From contig NC_092340.1 of the NCBI RefSeq assembly GCF_046630445.1, positions 360,572,001 to 360,636,000 on the forward strand: a stretch of 64,000 bases of DNA, given 5' to 3'. This stretch comes from Rutidosis leptorrhynchoides (lineage: Eukaryota > Streptophyta > Magnoliopsida > Asterales > Asteraceae). A model generated the notes under the pieces. That model did not search any database and was not told the DNA's origin. It saw only the letters and a program-made list of their open reading frames with translations. The translations under genes were made by a program, and so were the position numbers. Every line of letters begins with the position of its first letter. The stretch's first letter is position 1. Positions 46,950 through 58,944 of the stretch are shown one piece after another.

Positions 46950-47279
46950 TCAATTTCTTCTATACATCTCGACTCTTTCATTAGTGACGTTTCGCTCTTC
47001 AAGTATAAGTCGTTCTTTGAAAGATGAGATATAATGGGAAGCCCTTATGTCAACCTTTGCATCACCACTACCACCACTAGGTCCATGAACATAACCGTCA
47101 GACGAACCAAGAAAGAAATTCGTTAACGATGGAACTTTTTTCATGGCTGACGGTTTTTGGTTTGGCTTGTTGAGGACGCTGGTTGGTAGTGGTGGTGGTG
47201 GCTTGGTGGTTTTGTAGAAGGTGCTAAAAAACGTATTCTTTACGAACCCTGCGGCTTTTTGTGAAGAACTTGTCTCCAT
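46950..47279 (-). CDS. Small single-exon plant protein, DUF761-like C-terminus (109 aa)
   Basis: The frame is open to 47324, but a TATAAAT at 47327-47333 is too close to the first ATG. The ATG at 47279 (METSSSQKAAG) is therefore the likelier start. The protein has a Pro-rich stretch (TKPPPPLPTSV) and a central KKVPSLTNFFLG. Its C-terminal motif VDIRASHYISSFKERL resembles the DUF761 consensus (VD..AE.FI..F...L) of plant cotton-fibre-type proteins of unknown function. No signal peptide or membrane segment is seen. Family assignment is from the short motif only. It was the head-to-tail upstream neighbour of TRAP-alpha before the transposon nest inserted. Confidence 0.6.
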   Translation of the reverse strand: METSSSQKAAGFVKNTFFSTFYKTTKPPPPLPTSVLNKPNQKPSAMKKVPSLTNFFLGSSDGYVHGPSGGSGDAKVDIRASHYISSFKERLILEERNVTNERVEMYRRN

Positions 47280-47326
47280 GTTTTGGGTTGTTGAGGTTGG
47301 TATTGATATTTCAAGTTTAACCAATT

Positions 47327-47333
47327 ATTTATA
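47327..47333 (-). promoter_or_regulatory. TATA box of the small gene
   Basis: Minus strand CTATAAATAA, 48-54 bp upstream of the ATG at 47279. It would place transcription start near 47300, downstream of the alternative ATG at 47324. Confidence 0.5.
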
Positions 47334-47713
47334 GGAGTATAAGTTGTGTTGAGTGAAGACCTTTTAGCTATGTTCGTTGGTCTCACAATGGTCTTGCTTT
47401 TCATCAGATTCTATTGGGATAACATACTTTAAATATGTCATATGTGGTTATTAGTTATTTGATGTTCCTAACGACATCTATGTACAATACCTTTAAATTC
47501 AATATGTAGCGGCTATGTATAATCGTTAATAACATTCGTAATAATAGTTAATAACATAACATTCGTAATAATAATTATGGTATAGGTATATATGAGTACT
47601 GTAGCATAAGCCCAAAGATCCTGCAAATAGATTAAAGGCCCATTTAGAATTTGGTAGAAGAATGCTTCATAAACAGGCCCAAACCTATTAATTAACATAC
47701 TCGTTACACATTA

Positions 47714-48047
47714 GACTACTCCTAATCATGATTGTTATGCGAAAGACAAGTGATATACTTTTTGGTGATGTGGTAGAGTCAAGAAGTGAAGTTTTTAAAG
47801 AGAAGTGTCAAATTTGAGTGTTAAATGTGTGATGAGCGATGTGGTAAAATATTATAGGTAGTTAGGTATAAAATATATTAATTGATAATACGTATAAAAA
47901 AATTTGTGGCGAAATCTGATTGACTGGAAAAAAATTTGACACACCTTTTTGTTCCGTCAAATTTCTAACTGACGCCCGGGCATTAAGCGTCAAACAAATT
48001 GCCAACTGGGATGACGGAGAAAAAGAGACGCTGTGTTGGGAATAGCC
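47714..48047. mobile_element. Tourist/PIF-Harbinger-like MITE (334 bp)
   Basis: The ends GACTACTCCTAATC and the reverse complement of the right end, GGCTATTCCCAACA, form imperfect inverted repeats (10 of 14). Both ends are flanked by TTA (47711-47713, 48048-48050), the Harbinger-type target duplication. Non-coding. The termini are diverged, so the call is moderate. Confidence 0.5.
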
Positions 48048-48050
48048 TTA

Positions 48051-50677
48051 ATATACTTGAGTTGAATTTGAAATAGAATCAAAAGATGTGCTTTACTCCA
48101 ATCAAGTGTAAAGAGGAAATAATGAAAAAATATTTTGTGAATTTTGAGTCTACGATTACCTTCTTTCCTATCAAAAGCAAATTTTTGCCAATTTTCTAGT
48201 GAAAGGATATAGTCAATTATGACTCATCTAAAAATATCATTTTCTTTATATACTAAAAACAATCCAAATTTTGGTCGTTCGACTGGGAGATGCGATATCG
48301 CCCTTTTTCCCCCTAATTTCTCCCTACATTAATACCCCCTCGCTTCCAAATTAATCCCATCCTTCCGCCACATCATCAGCCTTCGCACTACCGCTATCAT
48401 CTCCGCCACCATTTATGCTAATATAAGAACAAAAATTATCCTTGCATTCTTAGTACCTAAATTGTTTTATTTTTATCCTTTAAATTAAATTTTTTATGAG
48501 TTTGATAATTATAATTATACAATATTAAAGAAGTAACTTAGTCATTCACATTCGTATTATCCACACATTTATATATTTATACATAAATAATTATTAGATA
48601 CTCTTTCTAAATTTAAATACGGAGTAACTCTTAATTACCCTATATTAAAAAAAAAAATTATAATTACAACATTTTACACCTAACATAAATGGTACAAGCT
48701 TTTAAAAACAATAGTGCGTATTAATATTATAATAGCGATCGCCTAAATTATTTAATTTAATAACTCTAACATTTTAGTTGTAGTGCAATCATCGAAAATA
48801 ATATTTTTAAAATAAAGTAAAAGCTGTGTTTGATATGTTTCTTTTTATTTATTTAGTCAAACCACATGTTTTATATCGCGATATCGGTCATATTCATGTT
48901 AGTTTCACGCCAAATATGGAAGATTTTAGTGACGATGTTTGTGGAAAATTGCGTTTTTTATGTCGAGAGGTTATTTGCGTTGTTTTTGGTAGATTATATT
49001 TGTTTCAGAGCATAAAAGTCAGAAATATTAAAACTGGTTTGAGTCGGAATCAAAGTATATGTTCAAGTTATTTTTCAGGCCAAATTTGAGATTTTAAAGT
49101 CTCCCTTTGGCGAGAATATTCTCCAGTTTGCGAGGGTTACATCGAGTTTTTTTTTTTCGCGTCACGAGTACAATTTAAAACGAACACGGCCAACAGAAAT
49201 ATAAGGCCCTCCTGATCGCGAGACCCTCCCCTTTGTCTACTTCGCGATGGCGAAAAAGGGTGCAGTCGGGCCGATTTGTTTAAAATCCTATTTTCGAGCA
49301 ACAATTGATCATATCTTGTTTTGGACGATTTTAGGACTGGAGTTGGGCAATTTTAGTCATTCAAAAGCAATTCTTTACCAAATCTAAAGGGTTTATCATC
49401 AAGTTTCAAGAATTGATCATTCTAACACTATTGGTACTTTAATTTTCATTAATTTTTGTGAGATCATTATGGATTTTATTTTTTTCCATTCGTTTGATTG
49501 ATTTATCTATGAACATGATTGACTAAACTTTATTAGTGTTTGCTTTGATGTAAAACTTGTGACATTGGATTGTTTTATATTTTGGTTTATTGAAGTTATT
49601 ATGTTTGATTAGTTTTGTTATTTCATAAGATCCATTGTAGTTCAAATTTATAGGTTCATGAATTGATGGTAATTGAATGATATTGTAATAACACAATTGT
49701 GTATAGTATTTTAAGTGATCTTAATAGATTGAGTACTTTACTTCATTGATCAGGAATAATTTCTTGATTTGTGGGATAAAATCATTCGGTTTAGTATATT
49801 AATTTAGGTGATAACACACATCAGGACTACATATAGCTAAATAGTCATACTACATGTAACATCGTAGCTGTGTGTGGTTCACGTTTGCACGTTCGACATG
49901 TTAGAGCATGAAAAGAGCTGAATGCGTCACTAATAGAGTGGAAATTAGTGATTTAAATTATAAATAGGGTGGTTTTAAATATAATGTAATATATTTATCT
50001 ATTCAAACTGCCTAATTAGTTAATCAAACACAATCAAACTGTGTTCATCTGATATTAAATCTTGTGGAATAATAGAACCCAATATTGGATGGATGGACGG
50101 TTTTCCGTTAGAATCTTAATAAAAAGAGGTTGATTCCAATAAATGGAAGGATGAGATATTTGTCATTAATTAACTACCAAAATTCACTTTACTCTAAGAT
50201 ATGGATTACGAAGAACATTGTTCAACTCAAATTATTGTTTTCGTGGGACCTACCAATGCGTAATTGTGTCCAACATCGAAAGGCCATTCACATATTCAAA
50301 TAGAAATACTTCATGAGAGTAAATTCCCTAACACTCAATTAATAAATAAAACCATAGGGTATCAAATCCTACACAATCATAATATTCTAGGCTCTTTTTG
50401 TAGTAATATTCAACTCAATATCACTACAAATATATAATACACTACAAATCAAATATATGTGCATACAATTTAAAAAATTCTACTATAACATTATTCCTTA
50501 ATCAAATGTTATCTTTTAATCGATTAAACAAGGTAGGAAGCTCGCGAGATGCGACGAGTGTAATATCTTTTTGTATGTACCAAATTAATTGTCATAAATT
50601 AAATATAAATTAATTTTTTAATTTTAATGGAACAATAAAATAATACGGAGTAAATAGGTAACATATAACTTGTATCT
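48051..50677. other. Intergenic DNA, nothing assigned
   Basis: AT-rich sequence with scattered short ORFs (for example 48826-49089) that show no domain or codon bias I trust. A locally GC-richer block near 49090-49280 (GCGAG and CGCGAT words) is unassigned. Confidence 0.5.
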
Positions 50678-50693
50678 AAAAATGATTTTTTAA

Positions 50694-51962
50694 TTATAAA
50701 ATCGCCACCACCATTTACATAGTAGGGAAATATTTTTGCAGAAAAGAGACCCGATGTTCAACCCGCCTTTGTCGTAAGGTAAGATGATGTGTTCCCATTT
50801 AATCCAGTTTATTTTATTTTCTGTGTCCGAACCTCCCCAAAAAAATTTTCTTCTTTTTGATTCAAGTACGTTGATTATTTTTACGGGTGCATGGAATAAG
50901 GAAAAGTAGTATAAAGGTATACTGGATAAGACGGATTTAATTAAGGTGAGGCGGCCGCCGTATGACATGGACTTGGCTTTCCAGTCGGAAAGACATTTGT
51001 CGAACTTATCAATAATCGGTTGCCAAGATGAAGCCCGATTGGAAGGGACCCCAATCGGAAGTCCAATGTATGTGAAGGGTGTTGATCCGGCCGAGCAATC
51101 GATATATTTGGCCATCTCCTCGACGTCGTTTTTTGAGACACCAATCCCGTAAAGATTGCTTTTTTTGAGATTTACTTTTAGGCCAGATATGTTTTCGAAG
51201 CATTTTAATAGTTTAGATATGTTTTTCGCATTACGTTTGCCCCATTCGCCAAAGAAGATTGTATCATCTGCATATTGGAGATGAGATACTACAATCTTGT
51301 CATGGCCGACTCAAATACCACGAAATTGGTCATTTGCAATGGTCCGTTTGGCGAGAATGTTGAGGCCTTCCGCCGCGATTATGAATAGGAAAGGTGATAT
51401 TGGGTCACCTTGGCGGATGCCTCTACCAGGGGAGAACTCCGTGGTCGGGGAACCATTGATGAGGATGGAGATTGAAGAGGAGGAGAGGCATGCGTGGATG
51501 AAACTGATCCATTTGGGGCCGAATCCCATACTTTTCATGGTATCAAAAAGGAAATCCCACTCGATGCAATCGAATGCCTTTTCGAAATCCACTTTGAATA
51601 TGAGACCCTTTTGTTTTTTTCTTTTTAGTTCATCAATTAGTTCGTTTGCTATAAGGACATTGTCAAGGATATATCTACCTTTGAGGAAGGCGGTCTGTTC
51701 TATTCCAATAATTTTGTGGATAACTTTTGAAAGTCTATTGGACAGGATTTTTGTGAGTATTTTGTAGTAGCTTCCGATTAGGCAGATAGGACGATATTCG
51801 TTAAAACCGATAGGATTGGATTTTTTGGGGATTAGTGTGAAGAAGGAAGCATTGCAGCCCTTAGAGATTTCGGAATTGGTCCAAAACCAGTCGAGAGCTT
51901 TAATGAGATCCTCTTTTATCAACCACCAATATTTTTTGAATACTAATGTCTTCTCTAGAAAT
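50694..51962 (-). pseudogene. LINE-2 reverse transcriptase, inverted segment
   Basis: On the minus strand: FFTLIPKK, FKVDFEKAFDCIEWDFL, GRGIRQGDPISPFLF, the catalytic YADD at 51263-51274, then TYIGLPIG and FFWGG blocks, ending at SLLCKWWWRFYN (50694). One TGA at 51311-51313 interrupts it. The ORF extension upstream of about 51962 (to 52120) is antisense of the sense segment and not coding. The endonuclease domain is absent (5' truncation). Confidence 0.85.
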
Positions 51963-52127
51963 GTTTCAGGTACCACAATATGGAATGAAATCATCAAGGT
52001 CGAAAAAATTACTGACAATCTTGGAGCTAATTTCACCACCTCAATAACAAAAAGAATAGGGAATGGCAACAACACCAAATTTTGGCTGGAAAAATGGTTC
52101 GGAACAGAAGCTCTTAGCAACCAATTC

Positions 52128-52720
52128 TGTCATGACCCGGAAATTTCGGTCAAATTTAAACTCTGATAATTCCAACAAGATAATAAAATTGTTGTGTTAC
52201 ATTTAAAATATTTTCAAACATTCATATACCCATTTGACGTTCCGACGATTCACGAACAAACCCATATTGCAAAACGTTGTTATATATAAAGAAGTAAACA
52301 ACAAACTATAATATTTTAATATATATTATATATAAGATGTGAGTTAGTAAACGTTTGAAAACTTTAAGTTGGTTAAAAATATAATTATCTTTTTAATTAT
52401 CTAAAACTATAAACTTTATGTATTACATTTTGGGTAGTCAGTTTTCTTTAAACAAACGTATAAAGCATTTTAGACATGGAAACACTTTTTATGAGTTTTT
52501 TTCTAAAGCTTAAACTCAAAGATTTTTCACATGTGGTGTGATTTAAATAGCTAATGTATTATGATTTTAAATAAATGACTTAGTAATCTTATGGGTATTA
52601 TGAAGTGCAATTAGTAGATGTTATGAAAGTATACTGTTGCTCCAATCTAAAATGTTATTATTTACGCAATGTAAAGTTAGATCTGCATGTAAGAAAATTA
52701 GTACAACTTATTGTATTCGA

Positions 52721-52751
<31 letters not shown>

Positions 52752-52857
52752 AATAATTAGGTTAATGTCATCTAGCTTTACACGTCAATTAAACATAAAG
52801 ATAACAAAATTCACGGGACTAGTGATAGATCATGTAGGTTACTTTATAGATCGACAT

Positions 52858-52913
<56 letters not shown>

Positions 52914-54296
52914 GTTTAACCAAATAATTTTACTATATATTTTTATATAAATAATGAGGAGTAGAAACATCTTTAAAAACTCTAAGATTATTAAAAATAT
53001 CATTACCTTTTATTATAAAATTTATATATAACATTTGGAGTGTTATGTCTTCTTAAAAACATATATAATTTTTTATAAATATTTAGAACCACATTTAACA
53101 ACTTATTTCTTAGCTCTCATGAAAAGGATAAAGATTTTAACATCATCCTATATTTTAGAATCTTGCTAAGACTTTTTGATATCTATAATTGGTAACGGGA
53201 CATTAAATAGCGGTCCGTAATTTAAAATTATTAAAAGTGTCGGTATCTTAAGACAAAAAAATGTCACGCTATGTATAGTATTGCGATAACAAACAAAAAT
53301 GATGGCCGCATGTTTTTGCACTTTCCAAAAAGTTAGTAATATAAATATCAAGTGGCCAGGTCTAATAAACTAAAACACGTAATTATATAGCAATTTGAGT
53401 TAGATTGTGGTTATGATAACAACTTTATTTTTTTTAAAGACACACATACGTACAACATGATACTCCATATATTTTGTTTATTTATTTTCTACTTTTTTTA
53501 GTAGTAATGTCCTATAACAAGATTCACGCGTGTTTTTAATTCGGGTTTCAAACCGTTTTAAATTAAAGAAATTATGGGTATCGTTAGAGGGTATTGATAC
53601 GTGAATCCAAGGCCAACTATGTGTTCATCACTATCATTGTGTCTGCATACTTTTCCTACAATATTGAACCACAATATTGATACGTGAGTTCATTTGCTCC
53701 CTTTTAATTTACATTTTTGGGACTGAGAATACATGCGAATGCTTTTATAACCATTTTATGAAATTGATACAAATGCTAAACTGATTTGATGTGAGTTCAT
53801 TTGCTCAATCTTGTAGAATATTTTGATAAACGTTTCTGGATGAAACAACTGAAATCTTGTGATCCACCTTTATATACAGATTATACGAAACATTAAAACT
53901 ATGAACTCACCAACCTTTGTGTTGACACTTGTTAGCATGTTTATTCTCAGGTTTCCTAGAAGTCTTCCGCTGTTTGCTTAGATATTAGACAAGCTATGTG
54001 CATGGAGTCTTACATGACATATTTTTCAAGGAAACGTTGCATTCACCAAATCTTCACCATGTATCTTATTTTGACTGCATTGTCAATGGAAGTACTGTTA
54101 TAAACTATTATTTATGGTGATTGTCTATATGTAGAAATCATCAGATGTCGAAAACCTTTGATTTAAATATTCATTTATGGTGTGCCTTTTCAAAAGAATG
54201 CAATGTTTACAAAACATATCATATAGAGGTCAAATACCTCGCAATGAAATCAATGAATGACATGTTCATCCATATGGATTTGGAGCGATCGTCACA
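52128..54296 (+). repeat. Element D 5' LTR (2,169 bp)
   Basis: Starts TGTCATGACCCGG, ends CGTCACA. Compared with the 3' LTR it lacks about 450 bp near 53807 (joined at TTTGCTC/AATCTTG), so it was shortened after insertion. A (TA)n microsatellite lies at 52861-52910. Confidence 0.93.
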
Positions 54297-54298
54297 GT

Positions 54299-54315
54299 TG
54301 GTATCAGAGCGTTGG
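54299..54315 (+). other. Primer binding site of element D
   Basis: TGGTATCAGAGCGTTGG, two bases after the 5' LTR; complementary to initiator tRNA-Met at its 5' part. Confidence 0.9.
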
Positions 54316-54681
54316 TCCTAGCGAACCAGGTCTTGCATGAGTGTGTCTAACTGGTAGTTGTTAAGATGCATTAGTAAGTCTGGACTTCGACCGTGTCTGC
54401 ATGTTAAAAGTTTTGCTTATCATTTCTTGTCGAAAATTACATGCTTATCATTCTTAAGTCTAGACACGTTTTACTGTATTGATTGCATGAATAGTGTATA
54501 GACAAAATTCATATCTTAGCGTATCTGTTACTATAAACTTTGACTGCCATCTTCCGAAAATTTCTCCGTAATTTACGGAATTTTGGTATCATATATACAT
54601 ATGTAAATTATGTATTGAAGAGTACCAATCTAAATTCTATAATCTATTTCATATCAAAAATTATCTATCTAATTATACAAG

Positions 54682-55239
54682 ATGGATCCCGTATCCAATT
54701 CAAATTCCTTAAATTTCGACAGCTATTCCGATATGGATATTCACCTAAACTCTGAAGAAAGTGTAACCAGAATGGATCAACCAATTAGCCATCATCTATT
54801 CTGGATGAATTGGGGATGGGTTCGTAGCCTACTTAATTATTGGAGACAAGAAGAAGGCGATCCCTTCCATCCACCACATTGCCCTCTTGGCGAAGAACCT
54901 GAAGCACTTACCGGCGAACCTGTTCGTAATACCATTTTCTCTCTCATCTCCAGAATATCTCGTCATGATCATATACTCTCTCAAATTCTGGATCTTATTC
55001 ATCCACTCGTCCGAACCGCCAATCATCCCGGTGTAGTAGAAGAAGTCAACGAGCTTCGCGCTCGGGTAGTGGCTTTGGAGAATATGGTGCAAAGGTTACA
55101 AGCACCAGTAGCATCACCGGCATCAACAGTACCACCGACAACAACACCAACAATACCATTACCACCACCAACAACATCCGCATCGCAAACCTTAACTTCA
55201 CAATCTGTTCCACGAGCATCAACGTCATACGCACCGTAG
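54682..55239 (+). CDS. Element D ORF (185 aa), coiled-coil protein of unknown function
   Basis: This is the only sizeable sense ORF in D, placed between PBS and PPT where element B has its pre-gag ORF. The N-terminus is Ser/Asp/Asn-rich (SNSNSLNFDSYSDMDIHLNS), the middle is Trp-rich (WMNWGWVRSLLNYW), and residues about 115-140 (VVEEVNELRARVVALENMV) form a heptad-like coiled coil. The C-terminus is a Thr/Pro-rich tail. No gag, zinc knuckle or enzyme motif is found. It may be a relic of an accessory ORF or captured sequence; both are inference. ORFs antisense to it are shadows. Confidence 0.55.
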   Translation: MDPVSNSNSLNFDSYSDMDIHLNSEESVTRMDQPISHHLFWMNWGWVRSLLNYWRQEEGDPFHPPHCPLGEEPEALTGEPVRNTIFSLISRISRHDHILSQILDLIHPLVRTANHPGVVEEVNELRARVVALENMVQRLQAPVASPASTVPPTTTPTIPLPPPTTSASQTLTSQSVPRASTSYAP

Positions 55240-58136
55240 TTACCAAGAAATACCAGCAACAATAACCGATGAAGTATTAACTCATTTCTCCTGAAGAAAT
55301 TTTATGTATATTTAATATATATGAATTTTGAAATCAAAATAAATCTTTTCATACCAATTTATTACGTGTGAATCTTAACTGGTAGGTACTACTTGGTTAA
55401 TTCATATTACTAATATGCTATGATGTACATCCTTCGTTAATGACTTAACCATCGTTAACTACAATCTCTGTTTCCAACTCAATGAATTACAGTTCATAAT
55501 AAACTAAGTATATAGTTGATTTTATACTTTCATCTTTGATATATTCGAAACTTTCTAGAAAACATCATTCGTACCTTGCGAAGTTAGCAAGAGTTCCATG
55601 AGCACCAACATGATTCACTAAGAAAATATCAATAAAACTGAGTATTGATTACATTAGTGAAATACTCCGTAAAGATTATTAAATCTTTAATGTTTTAGAG
55701 ATTATTCATTTCTAATTCAAGTCAAAAATCAAATGAGCTTAATATGATATTAACTCATCAAATTTGTATTACATCTGAAGAAAATATACATACATATATT
55801 TTCATAAAGACGGTAATAAAAATTCTTTTGTACAAAATATTACTTGTGAAATCTTTAACGGGTAGGTAATTCCCGGGAAATATATAAGTTCACAATTAAT
55901 ATGTTATACTGTACATTCTTCAACTTTGATTCAAAAATTATTAACTATGCTCACAGGGATATACAATCGTTTCCATACAAATTCAATTACATATTCTGAT
56001 ATTGACGGATCAGAATCCAAGTCAAGATTTAACGGGTGACATCATTCTTAGATCTCTACACCTTTCAAAGCTATACTTTGACTTCAAAAATGTGAAAGAT
56101 CCTTTAGCATTGTTATTACTGAAAATAACCTTGCAATTTCTTTTCAAAGTATCCAGTATTATCAACCGTTCAACCAGTCAACGACGACCTTTCAGACTTG
56201 TAAATTTGGCATATACATTTTTGTTATCGGGGAATCTTTCATGTTCCACCACATTAGTAGTAAATTTACCAACAACTTCATTGATCTTTGACCTTTCGAA
56301 AAATCCTTATACTCATTGAAACCGTATCATGTACTCATCCACATCTTGTAACAGCAATTGCCATACCAACTATCGGGAATTAGCAAGCAGTATTTTGAAA
56401 TCTTGCAGCACGTCTACGCCAACAGTTATATGTGTTCATATAACGTCTACCTCCTGGACTTACATACTTCGAATGTGAAATTTTCGAAAAACACCCCAAA
56501 CTACGAAACTAGTTCTCCGAATTTCAGAAAAATGTTGATGAAGCAGCAAAAACTGTAAACGACCTTAACAGTCAAAAGTTTGATGATAAAGAATAGTATG
56601 GTGGTAAAGCTGAGAAAAATAGAAGGTTTGGAACTGGAAAACGGATTGAGCAAAGTATGAAGGAGGATGTGGATAAATCACAAAGAATAAACCTGCCTTC
56701 AAAGAATCCAAATGATTCAGTATCTGCTGAAGCCATTAACGAATACCTTGCCTCCGAATCTAAACCCTTGCGAACAATATTCTTCATCATCCTCTGATAT
56801 TAGAAATTCTAAGATATCATCGTATCTTTCATTATAAATATCCTCCATATTTCTGGAGATAATTCCATAGTCATTCTTATCGGAAATCAATTTTCTCCTT
56901 GCGATATCTGTGTAATATCATAAAAGAAACTATTTTAGTTTCTAAATTTTGAAACCTTCGAGTTTAAAATATGAATATTTTTGAAGTGGTGTTGGGAGCT
57001 GAAGCATGAGTTAGTATAATATAATGACACTTGATCAACGTGATTATATTACAATAAGTCATGCTGAGTTTCTAATGAAACGTGATGATTCACAAATTAT
57101 ACCGTCATCATATGCCATGTTACACAACTCTTTCATTCTAATTAACCTTTGAACATATCAAGAAAATATATTTTTGATAGTCCTATTCTCAGAGACTCTG
57201 GTAATTTAACAAGTCAAATCGTGATATTACGATCCTTCTTGCTTAGAACATTAAGTTCATTCGAAACTCCCAACTTACAAAATTTTGGACCATTACTCGC
57301 TTTACTTGAGGTCGGGAAGAGAAAACAAAAATCTGGAGCTTTGGAATAAGAACAGGAGTATAAATCGCAGCAAACAAGAAAGATCATAAACCGTGTATGT
57401 CTATGCGAATAGCAAGATAAAGACAAGGGAGAATGAGAAATACAATAACCCCTAGGGCAAAATAGAAGTAAAAAGATTCCTCTGGTGGCAATTGAAAGAG
57501 GAGGATTATTGTTACAAAAATCAGGATAATGTTCAGAATTAGAACTGGATTGAGCATTTTTCACAATCTTTTGAATGTATGAATTAGGAGAAGAAAGTAG
57601 GGATGGAGAAAATATTGAGACGGAAGAGGTCAATTTATAGGGGTAGTACCAGACAGAGCAATCGAGGCAGGTTACTGTATTTAAATAAAGAGGATCCTAA
57701 TTTCCTTAAATCCCGAAGAATCAAATCTTATATAGATTCCGAAGATTTTCTTTAAATTCTTTGAAATCCGAAAATCAACTGTGACTACGTCAAAAGTTAA
57801 GATGAAACTTTATTTTTCTCGATTCCATCTTTTACGATAGCTTCATTCATACTCTTCGCGTTATCGAATTGTTCTTTCCATATTTTCGCAAAAATGAAAA
57901 ACTCTATATTTATTGAACTCATGCTATTTATAAACGGAACTCGATTCATTCAAGGTATTCAAAATACTCCATTAATCCATTTTATTATACTTCTTTGATA
58001 ATGATTATACGAACAATCGAATTCATGATGAGAATTCAAATTATATCATATTCCTTGATACGAGAATATTCTGGTTTTCGTTATCAACTTTCCTTAACCA
58101 AATTTCGGGACGAAATTTCTTTTAACGGGTAGGTAC
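55240..58136 (+). other. Element D internal non-coding region and PPT
   Basis: No reliable coding signal over 2.9 kb; short ORFs on both strands lack domains. It contains AACTGGTAGGTAC (55377-55389), AACGGGTAGGTAA (55857-55869) and the terminal PPT AACGGGTAGGTAC (58124-58136), the last preceded by TTTCGGGACGAAATTTC as in element B. Confidence 0.7.
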
Positions 58137-58863
58137 TGTCATGACCCGGAAATTTCGGTCAAATTTAAACTCTGATAATTCCAACAAGATAATAAAATTG
58201 TTGTGTTACATTTAAAATATTTTCAAACATTCATATACCCATTTGACGTTCCGACGATTCACGAACAAACCCATATTGCAAAACGTTGTTATATATAAAG
58301 AAGTAAACAACAAACTATAATATTTTAATATATATTATATATAAGATGTGAGTTAGTAAACGTTTGAAAACTTTAAGTTGGTTAAAAATATAATTATCTT
58401 TTTAATTATTTAAAACTATAAACTTTATGTATTACATTTTGGGTAGTCAGTTTTCTTTAAACAAACGTATAAAGCATTTTAGACATGGACACACTTTTTA
58501 TGAGTTGTTTTCTAAAGCTTAAACTCAAAGATTTTTCACATGTGGTGTGATTTAAATAGCTAATGTATTATGATTTTAAATAAATGACTTAGTAATCTTA
58601 TGGGTATTATGAAGTGCAATTAGTAGATGTTATGAAAGTATACTGTTGCTCCAATCTAGAATGTTATTATTTACGCAATGTAAAGTTAGATCTGCATGTA
58701 AGAAAATTAGTACAACTTATTGTATTCGAAAATAAATAAATAAATAAATAAATAATAATAATTAGGTTAATGTCATCTAGCTTTACACGTCAATTAAACA
58801 TAAAGATAACAAAATTCACGGGACTAGTGATAGATCATGTAGGTTACTTTATAGATCGACATG

Positions 58864-58944
<81 letters not shown>

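Noticed and set aside
51963-52166. LINE RT extended to 52120 as one 269-aa minus-strand protein
   Set aside because: The segment above about 51962 encodes LINE sequence on the plus strand, so the extension is antisense across the inversion joint.
57214-57633. 139-aa minus-strand ORF in element D
   Set aside because: Low-complexity Ser/Cys/Phe-rich, antisense to the element, no domain or splice context.
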